Shown here in pieces: positions 45,806-58,299 of a stretch of DNA of 64,000 nt. Each line of letters opens with the position of its first letter. The first letter of the stretch is position 1. Position numbers and translations under genes: made by a program. Below the pieces are notes generated by a model, which was not told the origin of the DNA, did not search any database, and was given only the letters and a program-made list of their open reading frames with translations. The stretch covers positions 1,736,001-1,800,000 of the forward strand of contig NC_026505.1 of the NCBI RefSeq assembly GCF_000182925.2, given 5' to 3'. This DNA is from Neurospora crassa OR74A. Its lineage: Eukaryota; Ascomycota; Sordariomycetes; Sordariales; Sordariaceae.

Positions 45806-48800
45806 CTGATCACGACTTGGCCACTATGTAACACACTGGGACCGGTGCAACGCCGATGCTGCCAAAAGATTCAGCAGTCCCGGTCGGCATGGGCAGCCGA
45901 GCTCGCTTTTTTTCTACATATGGATCTCATTCCCGTCGACAGCAGGTGGTTGTCTTCCTACCCGTTGGTAAACATGCCAAGTATTGGACGACGACGTTTA
46001 TATCTTATCGACGGAGGAGTCGTCCGTTTGGTCATCAGCCCAGGAACAATCGACATCCACTCACGGTCGCCGAGGCCATGGTTCTGTTGTCGGTTGGTTC
46101 TTTGGGGGGATGCTACGACCCATCATCCGTCAAGGTGAATTGGAATAAGTGAACACAAGCGGACCTTGCAATACATAATCGGATGAGCTTGCTGCTCCCG
46201 GAGATCTTCTCCAAACCTCCAGGTACGTATACAATCGGTCCATTTCTCGTCGTCTGTTATACCGTCTGCTACTTTCTCTCCTGGCACCTGTCCACCTCAT
46301 ACAAAGAGGATGCGTAGCTACCCGGATAATCCTGCTGTGCAACGTGCGCTCGCGTTCATCATCGGGCCCATTCGGGTACAGTTTGAAAAGCAGATCGCCA
46401 TTCAGTGATGCTCACAGTGACAGCATACTCACGGAAACAGCACCCTATGGCTTCTCAAAGCCTTCAATAATTTTGGACCCTTCTAAAGTCCCCTAGCTGA
46501 TCGGCCCTGTTGTCGACGTCTGCCATTGCCGTTGCCGCGGGTTGGCGGGTCAGGAGGGACTGGGAGCCCCAGCAGTCATATGGTATTCGAGCAGCGCTAC
46601 CAGCGAGACCATGCAGCAGCCTGACTCTCGCACAAACCGGATGCCTCCACCAGGTGTTTGAACTGAAGGTTAGCGCAATGGATCGGCACGATATGGTGCG
46701 AATTCGGATTGCATCAAGCTGCACTAGTAATCGTCCACTTGACACTGGAGAGAGAGAAAGGTGTGTGTGGCACGATGGTCTTTCCACCATCGGCCGTTAT
46801 ATAGCCATGTACTTGTTTCTTATTTTTTTTTTTGTGTTTTCTCTTTTTTAAACTCTTTCCTTGTTGCTACCCAACGTTGGCGTTGGAACACCAACATAGC
46901 CAAAGCTGGCTGTTTGATCCGTCGCTTGGCAATCCGCGCCGTTAGCCTCTCCGAGGCGGCTTCAACACGCCTCCAGTTGTGGTGTACAGGGACAGCGAAG
47001 CAACGGGGCAGCGATCCAAAAAAGAAGTTCGTTCCCGGGGGTGCAGCGACATGAGGGCTTTTGGTGTGCACACCAGAAAAGCCAAGAAGTGCCTGATGCC
47101 AGATTCAGGAACACCAATCGGCGTTCATTTAAGGGCTTCGGCTCCATAGTTTGGGGGCAGTCTTGGCTGGCCCTCCTGGGACTGAAAAGGGGGTAAACAG
47201 CGAGACCTCAGGCGACCACACAGTGCGCTAAACTGTCAAGGGTTCACGTCGCCGCGCCGTTCAGTTGCTAGTCCTGTAGTAGTAGGTGTTGTTCGCTTCG
47301 CCCTTCTCGCTGTTGTTATTCCATTTCTCTTCTTCCACCACCATGTCTAGCCTCCATCTATTTGAGTCGCGATCCTAGGATTGGCGATTACGTGCGTACT
47401 CCAACTCCTTGGTGTCGCTAAGGCTCATCGATCTCATGCGAACACTCGAGTCTGTGTCTCCTCATCCTTGTCCTCAGACCGCTGTGTGTTCTGTGAGACA
47501 GTTTCACAAGTTTAGTCCCAATGTATACAAGCCCCGATTCCCTCGAGTCCCGTACTAGTTGAATTCGTCGTGCATTGGCGGATTGGTCAGTCATCAGTGG
47601 GGGTCTTGTCGGGTCAGCTGGCGGACCTAGAAGCCCGAAGCACAGCCCACGTTCTCGGCTTTCCTGTCTCATCGGGATACTATGGGGAAAGGGCAAGGGG
47701 TTTGTTGATGTTGGTGTTCTTGGCCGACAATCCTTCAGGACATCGCCACAACAAGAAGGGAAGTTTGTTCAAGTGCATCTGCTATCACCGTTCTTGCTGC
47801 CCGCAGACAGAACAGGGCGCGGAGAAAGAGACTTTGACCCGACATAGAAGAAAGGAGTCACTCAATCCAAGTGCGGGGGCAGAGACGTCAGATGCACGTC
47901 TGTGCACGGTGTTGCGACCTTGCATTGCTGCAGTGTGTTCCTGCGTTAGCGCCTTTTCTTTTTTTTCACACTCCGTGATGCTGATGCGGCGTCAATATGT
48001 ACACGAGGACGCCTCACTGCTCCTCTTGACGGTTGAGAAACTGAACCAGGCAGGTCAAGTTCCCTCCACGCGGCTCCCCACAAGCACTGCAACCAATATT
48101 GTGATGGGCTCTCTTCCGGTGTTTGGCATGACGCGGTCAGTTCGATAAGCTCGAGAAGAATGTTACACTAGAGGCAGGTAACGGACGAGATGGGGGCGAT
48201 AACACTGATCGTCCATCGACAGCCTCCTTTGGGATACGTACCCAGCACCAACACGATACAGCGCTGATAGAAAGGAACAAGTCGCTGATTGATCTTATCA
48301 CATGACAACAGCTGTGTACCGGGACGGCTATATGATCTTCTTGCAAGCCCACATCCTCCATGGTTTCCCACGTTCTTTTCGATCTCGCACTGGTCTAAGC
48401 AGCCTCATGCTCTCAACGGGGAAGGGCCGGGACCTCGCCAATGGAATGAAATCGGGCTTGGACATGTGAACCACCAGGAGCGGGGCAATCTTTATATAAC
48501 AGCCGCCAGGTCCGCAAGAATGCTTCCTAGCTCCTGAAACTTGATGGCAGACATGACTGAGGAAGCCGCAGACATTGGGAAGATCGTGAACGAAGACGGC
48601 AAAGGCCGCAGAACAACGACTATGATATAGTCTTGGAAACCGGCGTGGAGACTCGAACAGCATTAACATCAGATGACAACGGACAACGTTCCGACAGCCC
48701 GGTGCTGCGAAACCGCGCCAAGCGGGCGTTTTTCCGTGTTTGGATTCCAGGTCAAACCAGACCAGAGGTATGTATGCAATGCCTGCCTTTTCTTGGGCGT

Positions 48801-49841
48801 GGCTATTTCCGAAAAGGATGTTTATTCCGGCCCGGCAGATTCTCCATTTCGAAAATTGATTGAGGTTTGTTACCCTTGAGAAGACCGGCTCTCTTGGATC
48901 TCAACACTTCAAAACACGGCATCTCCTCGTTATGGTCTTGGGATTTAATGCGACTGCGATGCCATGACCGGTATCCCTGCGAGGGAGACATCCATCAGAA
49001 CGAACGAAGGAGCTTGGACAGTGCGACAGCGACAGCAGCAGCGACGGACGGACAAGGACAGGGTCGGGAATCCACCTTACCCCTGGATTTGTGGAGCAGA
49101 CAAGGATCACTAGCGAGACACAAGTCAGTAAGCGGTGCGATTCCATTGCTTTTCAGATTTCGAGCTTCCAAGCAGTACAAGTCCGTTGCCGTCGTGGTTT
49201 TGTGCCCTCTGCTTCCCTTTTCCTCTTCCTCTCAGACAGAGTCTCTGACCCCGAGTTGATCTCTCCTCCTGACAAGCCCGATCATCCGTCCAATCCCTCA
49301 CCTCAAAACAACCCTCAATTCCGTCCATCCATCTCACCCCGAATGATGTGCGCCGTCTCAATGCACACATTCATCGACATGTCAAAAGAGGGGCATGCTA
49401 ATGCAAATCCTACATTTCTGATTTGTTTCTTGGGCGGGGGTTACAACGTCACATTCGTTGTCTTGAGTCGTGACATACAGCACACACACAACACGTCAAA
49501 CAACTGCCCTGCCCAGATAGAAAACATGGGAAGAACGGCAGGAGAATTTGATAAAAAAAAAAGAATTAAATAAAAAATAAAAAATAAAAGGACATTGAAG
49601 AGCTCTCAACTCGCCCCGCACACCACTTGTCAGCACAAGGTGCACCGTGCGGTTACATATTCTGATGACGACCTTCACTGCTAACAAGCGATATGATCTT
49701 TGGCGGAGCTTTCGTCCCCCTTTCCCCATCCGGCTGGAGGGGGTCATTCGGACATCGTCCGTCTACTAGTATAGAGCTGTGAATGGGCCTTGAGGACGAA
49801 CTTAGAATAGGACAGAACGCGCTCGCGGCCTGCTTTCTCTT

Positions 49842-49843
<2 letters not shown>

Positions 49844-49885
<42 letters not shown>
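49844..49885. repeat. T42 homopolymer
   Basis: Forty-two T in a row, followed by CCCCC and then GACGCG. It is the longest homopolymer in the window. A processed-pseudogene origin was considered, but there is no coding sequence on the minus-strand upstream side. Confidence 0.95.
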
Positions 49886-52800
49886 CCCCCGACGCGAAAC
49901 GACGGCGGCGATCGTTCATGCGGCTATCCGCCCGGTTTGCTGATTGGTCTGTCGTCTGAATGTCTCTTTGAAAGTGTTCATAGCAAGGTATGCACGTCTG
50001 ACTGGCCGTAAGCATTGTGCGGCAGCGTAACAACCTAAGCAAAAGCACTGTGGATAGAAAGCTGACAGAGCACAATTATGCGAAACACGCGATGTCGTAA
50101 AAACACCACTGACTCTTAAGGAATAGGAAAGTCGGAATCATGTCCCACAGCAATCCACGCGCGAGCTGGAGATGCAACAGCCAAAATAGCCACCGAGCCA
50201 TCCATCGTCAACACAGATCTGAAGATTCTCGAAACACACCTGGCCACGGGAAGCCATGTGGTCATGACGATAAGCTCAAGGCCAATCCCTGGTAAGATGT
50301 TGATGGCGGCCATGGAAAGTCACTGGCCTGAACTGGGATTATACAAGCACGCCGCAATCATTCACCGTCTTCTGATGTTTTCGCCCATCCATTGGTCACG
50401 GAGCTCTCGGCAGTTATTAGGCGACGGTGATGCTCTCTTTCTCTCCTTTTCTTCAGCCCTGAAAGTGGACGCCCGTTCCTCAACATCATGGACCATCTAC
50501 ATGATACATCAGCTCCCCTTGTCCGATAAAAGCCGTTGTGCCCGCTGTCAGCCTCGGATTTATCTAGTGTGCCTGGCATGAGCCGCATGACGGACGAGCC
50601 CGGCCAGGGTTGCCTAAATGGGCATGCGCACATCGTGTTCGGGGCTTCCATCGATGTCGAACCGAAGCATGACGGTCCGGTCTCCTTACATGGTGTACTT
50701 GACTGGATTTAGGCACCTGCTCCGAACGCACGCCCAAACAGCGATGCGACCGAGGTCCACTCAGCATCGTCCAGCTAGTGCGATATGTGTTTAGAGGTAG
50801 AGGATATGAACCAAGTGGTTACTCGTCAGTTCATCCTCTAAAGGCACGCCGACTCGCTCTTTGTACAATGTTTCCTTTTCGATGAGTATTGAGGGAAGAA
50901 AGACCCCACTCTCATTGGCTACGCTCCATTGAAAAGATGGATGATACCCAGAAGCAAAACGATGACCATCAGAATTCAATACGAAGGTCACACATGCATA
51001 TTAAGTGATGTTGGGTGACAAGCACATTTCCCGGCCTTATACCCGGCAGAGTCTGGTGCTGCGAACATTTGGTTCTATCAAGCCGGACTTTTGTGTTGCA
51101 CGAGCGGTCCGCCCCCGGCTCCGAGGTAGTCACCGAGCGCCCCGGGGTACAGGCCCATCAGAGAACCTATCAACCTCGGATGATCGGCTCCTGTCCGAAG
51201 CTGCGGGCAGGAAGAAAAGAACGACGACTTCGCATGGTCGTCAAATCTACCCTACCCGCCTAAACTCGCCGGGGTGTCCTCTTCCGTCACAAGAGTGCCT
51301 TCTCCGTGCCAGGCTTCTACGCATGGTTATGCACGGTCAATAAGGTTGCATCCCATTCCAAAAAAACCACCAATCCCAAGACGGAGCTCCGAAACTTCTG
51401 AAACTCGCGCTTTGCGAACATTGACGAAGAAAAAATATTAAAAGACCGGGTTTACCCTGGTCATTCACTGTCAATAAAGGAAGACATCTTGCCGATTGAG
51501 GAAATCAGGTTGTTGACGACAACCCGTTCTCGGCTCGTTTGATAACCCCGGATTCGACGATGCGTTGACTCGCGTCGCCGCCGTCAAGATTTATACATCT
51601 CGTGGCGCTGGGCGGTTCATCAATCTCAACAATGACAAGATCAAACAAACACGTATGCATGAAGTCTTTGTCCTGCATAGCTCAGACAGCATGAACGACA
51701 AGACTGCATTCACCTTCACCACGATACTTCAGCCAGGTGGTGGCGAATAATCACTGATTACATCGAACGTTCAGCTTTATGCTTGCTATATCCTGATTGT
51801 CTTCTATCGCTTGTAATTCCGTTCCTCTCATTCGCTGCTCTTCTATCTTTTTCTTCTTCCCAACCTCAGACGTATCTGATCGACCTACAGAAACGCTTCG
51901 TCATCAGTGATTGTCTATCAGGGACCGATGCCACGATGACACATGCTACCGTTGCCGGGAGATCCTCTTCTCCTTGTTCATCCGTGGTGTATACTACTTG
52001 TCATTGTGCCCTGGGTCAGGATCTGGCTAACGGCAAGATGAAGATCATTATTGGGGTCGTTGAGCGACAGGATCTCCAGGAACACCTGGTCTTCTCTTCT
52101 GTTCACATTCTGCCAGAAGATCTATTCCATCAGAGAACTTACTGTACAAGGACAGAGTTCCATCTCGTGGGGGTGTGATGTAGTTTGTGATGCAACAGAG
52201 CTATAATCAGATGCTTATAACTTTGGCAAAACTGAACGTGAGCATGGAGATCATACAATATATAGCTATGCTATACTATACTATACTATACCCCCCAACT
52301 CCATACCCGTCGATACCCTGATACTTCCTATCCTCTTCTACTGTATTTTCTCGAAGCTAAAGCAGCATAGCCCCACTACTTATTAACCCAGAGCAGAGTC
52401 ATGTTTACCCCCCTTGTCCTGATACATACGCTTCAGAACTGATTACATACACCCTCAATAGGTAAGTAGTCAGTTGACAGATGACTTTGAAAAGTTTCGA
52501 ACTCTCACAGATAAACATTCACCATGCCACGCCAAACAACGTCCTTTTAGCCTGCATCCAGCTACATACCTATGTAACACCCTCGCATCATCTGATGCTA
52601 ACCAGGATCTCCCGTCCGGCCTTATACAAGCTACGCAATCGTTTTACCAGGAAACCCCAGGAACATCTCAACAACCGTCTTCCTTGCCCACCCGTTCCGT
52701 TCCGCTCCGTTCCGTCCCTCCCAGACCAAACGCCCGAGTGTTTTTTTTTTTTCTAGTATACTTCAGCTGTGTACCTAAGATGTGGGAGTTTGGGGAACTT

Positions 52801-53732
52801 GGCTACCTACCTAGTAGTTGGCGTGGTTCTTCTTCTTCTTACTCGCTGTTATTACCTACCTAGGTATCTTGTTTCGAATTAGGTATCCTATGCACCAGGC
52901 AAGAGACCTATACAAATCAAAAATTGTCCAGAAAGTGAAATTGCACGAAAACCACCATGATCGATAAAATACAATGGCAATCGCGCTAAGGAGTAGGAGT
53001 AGACGAGTGTGTGGGCTTGACGATCAACCAGCTCGTGCTGTCGAATCTCGTCTTGATGACGAGAGCAGACAACCTACCTACCTAGGTAAGCCTTCATTCA
53101 ACTGCGAGATTGAACTCGGTACTCTGGCATTACATGAAAAATGGTTCTGTCGTACCTACTTAGTGCCCAGGCTGTTTTCCACTAATGCGTGGCTAGTACT
53201 GTACTGGAATATAGTGTATAGATCAACCCTTAAAACTATTTGTTGGCGCGCGAGGTCCCACTGGGTGGCTCACACATGCACCAAAACTTGTTGACTCCAT
53301 TCACAGCGGCCAAAACAAACCTGTGTCCAGACAATAAAGTAGCCATACAGTCATGAGACTGTAGAGCATGAGGTTATATGGCGAAGCAGCAACCCGTTTC
53401 ATGTTCCACTGAGTTTTACTAGTGTTTGAAGACTGTCAACCAAGCTTTGGCGTGGTTGTTACTACCTACGTTAGGTGCTCCTTATCAAGCAGTGAGACCG
53501 AGTGTTGTTTGATGTAGGGTAGGTACCTCTTAAAACAGTGCCAACCCTTTGTTCAAACTAAACTGATATTATGCTTCGCCTTCTATGATGTCTAACTGAC
53601 CAGAAACACCCTAATGGCGCCTAGTTTTTCTATAATTGGTATCAAATACACGACAAAATCACCATTCTACTCTTTACCTAAACCCATTGCGACTAACCCC
53701 AACACCGTCTATTATACAGCTGAGCGCACCTT

Positions 53733-55015
53733 TTAAGCAGTGGTCTCTCCGACCTCAGTTGACGCGACAACCTTTGGCTTTTCCTCTTCCTTCTTCTCCT
53801 CCACAGGCACCGCCGCCGGTGTGGGCTCTGGAATAGCAGCAGCCTCGGGAGCCGGGGCTGGCGCCTCGTCGTGAGCCTCCGTTGCCACTGGTACGGAAGC
53901 AGTAACAGGGGGAGGAGCAAGAGCAGTCTCGGAAGCAAGAGCAGGCTCGGGAGCAAGAATGGTCTCGGGCTCAGCAGCCGGCGCAGGCGCAGATGCGGCA
54001 GGAGTGGGCTCAGGAGCAGAGGTGGCAGCGGCAATAGGACCAGCAACGCCAACCTGAGCATGCCCAGTGATGAAATCCTCCAGCTCGCCAATCTGCTGAC
54101 CACCGGCAACCCAGCGCTGGTACTTGGCCTCCCGCTTCTCGACGCACATCTTCTGCAGGGCGGGCCAGTAGGTGGCATGGTCGTAGTCGAACTCAAGAGA
54201 GCCGTTGAACTCGGTCCAGAGCTGCTCGGCGGGGACGTACTTCTTCATGTCCTCGTTGAACTTGAGCTTCTCGCGGGTGTTGGGGTCGATAAAGGGAGTG
54301 ATGAGTTTGAAGAAGCCGTTGACAATCCAGGGAACTGTGGTTGGTCAGTTTTCTGGGTGTTCGTCAGACATTAAGCATTGCACATACCATTAATAATGAG
54401 AGCGCGCCCGAGTCTCTCGGGGTAGTGGTTCTGAAGGATGTTGAGGACTTCGCGAGCCTGACCGATGCCAGGAGCCGTGTTGGACCTGGACTTGCTCGAC
54501 TTGAAGTTGATGAGCAGAGACAGAGTCTCAACCTGGGGCGGCATAAGGTCGATAACGCGCTCGAGCATGAAGACGAGGTGCTGAACTTGGCGAGGAGAGG
54601 CCTCGGTGTTCTGGCGGCCAGGGTTCAGGTAATGGCAGACGCGGCCCTCCTTGTCGTAGCCCAAGATGATCTGCTTGCCGGTCTCGTTTTCGGGCGAGAT
54701 GTGATCCGCAGTCAACTCCTCGACGCCGTACTCTCTCCTCCACGTGAGCGTGCCCAGGATGCGTTTCTCAGCCTCCTTTTGATTCCATTTTGTTGCGCGC
54801 AGAAAGCGGAGGAGACATTCCCGAGTCAACCAGAACTTCTCTCTATCGGTGATGGGACCGGCCTTGCCCTCAGTCGCAGGGACTTCCTTCCAGTTTTTGA
54901 CTTGTTCGAGCAACCAGTTGTACTTTTCCTCCTGGTCAGCCGTAAGCGCCGCTTGGGGCTTGGGCTGGCTGTCAGGGGTAGGGGAAGCCAGAGGGACCTT
55001 GAGGACAGTGGCCAT
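53733..55015 (-). CDS. PDR16: PDR16-type Sec14/CRAL-TRIO lipid transfer protein
   Basis: Two exons, 55015-54388 and 54334-53733, product 409 aa; the 53-nt intron has a GTATGT donor and an ACCACAG acceptor and joins ...RALIIN to VPWIVNGFF. The CRAL-TRIO N-terminal helices include ECLLRFLRATKWNQKEAEKR; the lipid-binding domain follows with GKQIILGYDKEGR, LNPGRQNTEAS, QVQHLVFMLERVIDLMP, ILQNHYPERLGRALI and ITPFIDPNTREKLKFNED. These segments match yeast Pdr16/Sfh3 closely, a phosphatidylinositol and sterol transfer protein that influences azole tolerance and lipid droplets. The last 110 residues are an Ala/Pro/Glu low-complexity tail, longer than in yeast. The gene is divergent from POL12. Confidence 0.92.
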
Positions 55016-55927
55016 TTTGAGCGAGCGACGTGGTAAAGAATTTGGGAATTAAAGAGAGTAGAGTGAGCAAGATCAGAAAATGCAGGAAAAAACGGAACGA
55101 GACGTAGGAGGTTGGCTTAGAAAAAGAAAGTTGAGATACGTTGAAGTGGAAGTGCAGTGGAATTGGACGATGCCATGAGCCCAATCTCAAGCGACCGACG
55201 ATGTGTCAGCCGCAACCAAACAGATTAGGGGCTTTGATTGCTGGCCTCAGGGCAGATCGCTTCGATGATCACGGAAATTGGCGAATGTCTTTCCGTCTGG
55301 ACCGAAGCAAAGCCAAGACTTGCTTGGAAGCAAGATGTAGAAGATTTGTATTTCACCATTGAAAATATGTGCTGGCTTGACGGAATTGGTGACAAACCCA
55401 ACATGTCAATCTTCTCGAGTTTTGATGAAGCAGTGCACCTGCTTGATGGACATTTTGCTGCCCCTGCGTTCACTTTGAAGAGTTTGGACAATCCGTCTGC
55501 AACTTGCAAGTACGTCTTAAACTTGCAGCAAAGCGCTTTCCGGATTGTGGAGCTAGGGAAGCCGCCGCGCACCAGCCACAGATCCCCTGAGCTACAGCGC
55601 CGCTGCGTCACACCCTCGGGCCACAAGGACCACCCCTGCCAATTGGATTAGCGTGTTTTCGCGTTAATTGATTTCTACGGCGCGGTCAGCACCACAATGG
55701 CGCGTCCTGTGAATGTGTAGTGGTGGTTCCCCTCCGTGATCATATTCGTGATACCGAATTGTTTGTTTGTTTGTTTGTTCATTGTGCCACTCAAGCTGCG
55801 ACCACACAACTCGAACCGCTATTTGTTGCAACTTCAAGTAGGGACGGGACTGCATCGACTAAATCTGTCAAACATCACGAGCACCGAAGAGAAGAACGAG
55901 GCGCAAACATCACCTGCCATTGCGATC
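55016..55927. promoter_or_regulatory. Divergent promoter of PDR16 and POL12
   Basis: 912 bp between the two start codons. A plus-strand frame (first ATG 55265, stop 55649-55651, 128 aa) lies in the middle; its composition is protein-like but no domain is visible. A run of four TTTG units lies near 55760-55776. Confidence 0.5.
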
Positions 55928-58067
55928 ATGGCCGATCCAGTCGTGGCCGAGCTCAACGAGCGCTTCGGCACTGCCAACACCGAGCTCTCTCCAGATGTCA
56001 TATATGAGCTCCAGTCGATTATGCGCCTGCACGAACTCGACGTTCAAGACATGTTCTTCAAGTGGGAGTCGTACTGCATCAAGATGGACATGGACCAGCC
56101 CAAGATGTCCATGTCCACTGTTCGCAAGTTCAAGCAGGACCTACAAGACACACTAGAACGAGCAAACCGAGCTCAGGCGTTGGAGCAAGTCAAGACCGAA
56201 AAGCGACCGGGAGGAACACCAAGGCCAGGAGCGAGGAACAATAGCGATGTGTTTGGTATGCTTGATGGACTCACAACACCGGCAGCTCGACGGGCAGCAA
56301 AGCTTGGTTCGGCTAGGAAAACACCAATGGGGACTCCCATCGGCTCCCGCTTGAAGAATGAGCCCGTAAGCTCGCCGATGAAGCTGGAGGCACAACTAGA
56401 TGCCATGGGCGTGATTCCGTATGTCCAGACCAGTTCCCTGCATACGTACTGTATGTACCTTGCTAACCGTTCCAAGACCATCTTCTTTCAAAGATAGACC
56501 AAACGCCGGCGAAGTGATCGAAATCCTCAACGAAAATCTCCCTGCGCCCGAACCACCCATCGCTCCCTTCGGCGAGTCCCGCATCAAACTTACTGCCGCC
56601 TCCGATCTGAAGAAATTGGGCTACAAGCCACTAGCAATGAAGCTTTCTGAAGCATCCGAGATCTTGGACGACAGGATAGACGACTTTACAAGTTTGGTTC
56701 TGGAACATTACAAGTTGGACGAGTCGGTATTCGGCAGCGCGGCTATGCAGAGTACCACAGAGATCGTGGCAGTCGGGCGTGTCGCCTCTGATACGTCCGA
56801 GGGCAAGCTCAACGCCGCTTCCCTCGTGTTAGAAACCTCCAGAAAGTTGGGCGGCGGTTTCCGGGTACCCCTAAACGTCAGCAAGCTCAAGGGTTACCAG
56901 TTCTTCCCCGGACAGATCGTCGCACTACGCGGAACCAATACCACGGGGCGTGAGTTCACCGTCAACGAAGTCATACGCATGCCTCTCATGGGCAATGCTG
57001 CCTCCACACTAGAGACCATGGCAGCACACCGTGAGAGGCTACGCGGCGGTCCGGACGCCATGGACACCGACGACGAAAACCCCATGCCTCTTAACGTCAT
57101 CTTTGCCTCTGGCCCCTACACCGCCGACGACAACCTCGACTTCGAGCCCCTCCACACTTTCATCAACGAAGCAGCAGACACCTATGCCGACGCCGTCATC
57201 CTCACCGGCCCCTTCATCGACGCCGAGCACCCCCTCATTGCATCAGGCGACTTCGACCTCCCCGAGGAAGCCGTCTACGACCCTGACGCTGCAACTCTGA
57301 ACACTGTCTTCAAGTATCTCATCTCGCCCGCGCTGAACCGACTCGTGTCCGCCAATCCGCACGTCACCATCCTGCTCGTTCCCTCGGTTCGCGACGTAAT
57401 CGACCGCCACGTCTCTTGGCCGCAAGACCCCTTCCCCCGCAAGGAGCTCGGCCTGCACAAGAGCATCAAGATCCTTGGCAACCCAATGACGCTCAGCCTC
57501 AACGAGACGTTGGTGGGGATCAGCAGTCAGGATGCGCTGTGGGAGCTCAAGCATGAGGAGCTGATTGGCGGCACGGTGGAGGATACCAATGGCTTGTCGA
57601 GGGTGGCGAGGTATCTGATCGAGCAGAGGCATTATTTCCCGCTGTTTCCGCCGACGGATCGGACGAAGCTGCCCAAGACGGGGAGACAGGTGATTGATGG
57701 GCAGGCTGCGCCGGGCGCCATGCTGGATATCAGTTATTTGAAGTTGGGCGAGATGGTTAATGTGCGTCCGGATGTGTTGATTGTGCCGAGCGCGTTGCCG
57801 CCTTTCGCCAAGGTATGTTTTTTTTTTGTTGTGTTGCTGAATTTGCTTTTCATCCTGGGAATGCGTGCAGTTACTGACTTTCTTGTCTAGGTCATTGAAA
57901 GTGTGTTGGTCATCAACCCCGGGTATCTATCACAACGCAAGCGAGCCGGTACATATGCCAGGATGACACTGTATCCGCCAAAACTGTCGGAGGCGGATGC
58001 TGCGCCAGGTGGGATGCTTGCCCATAGGATCTTTGAGAGGGCAAGAGTCGAGGTCACCAGGATTTAA
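55928..58067 (+). CDS. POL12: DNA polymerase alpha-primase B subunit
   Basis: Three exons: 55928-56418, 56498-57812 and 57891-58067, product 660 aa. The introns are 79 and 78 nt, with GTATGT donors and acceptors GATAG and CTAG. The start is the ATG of MADPVVAELNERFG. The N-terminal domain (about 1-80) resembles the Pol12 N-terminus that binds partners; a basic linker with TPAARRAAKLGSARKTP follows. The OB-fold and inactive phosphoesterase core includes EIVAVGRVASD, FFPGQIVALRGTN, NVIFASGPYT, DAVILTGPFIDAEHPLI, ILLVPSVRDV and LGNPMTLSLNETLVGISS, and the C-terminus ends GYLSQRKRAGTYARMTLYPP. The B subunit links the catalytic Pol1 subunit to the replisome and is essential for primer synthesis. 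It converges on MFAP1. Confidence 0.93.
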
Positions 58068-58299
58068 ACTTAATCTCGAAGTTCTGGGTTTGGTAGACAT
58101 GTCTTGATGATGTGAAAATTTGGAGGTATAAATCTGGTTTCCATGTATTTGTATTCGGCATTGGCATGAGGATAGGTATAACCAGGTGGTTTGGCGTCGG
58201 GATGAAAAAGAGTTTGCACATTCACCTTGACGATACAACAGTATTAATGTGAGAAGTTCTTGCATGAGCCGACGAGGCCGCAGGTAGGCAAGACATGGA

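Larger units (their letters stand above)
45571..53732. other. Gene-free interval of about 8 kb
   Basis: No frame above background on either strand. The stretch contains a CCTGA pentamer repeat (45766-45805), a 42-base T run (49844-49885), TATAC repeats near 52274-52292, and scattered CCTACCTAGGTA-type motifs (near 52850 and 53080). A frame at 51783-52178 begins with a hydrophobic segment but has no other support. This may be a long intergenic region or hold noncoding transcripts. Confidence 0.45.

Noticed and set aside
51783-52178. 131-codon frame with a hydrophobic N-terminus
   Set aside because: The hydrophobic segment alone is weak evidence; the rest has no pattern, and there is no supporting context.
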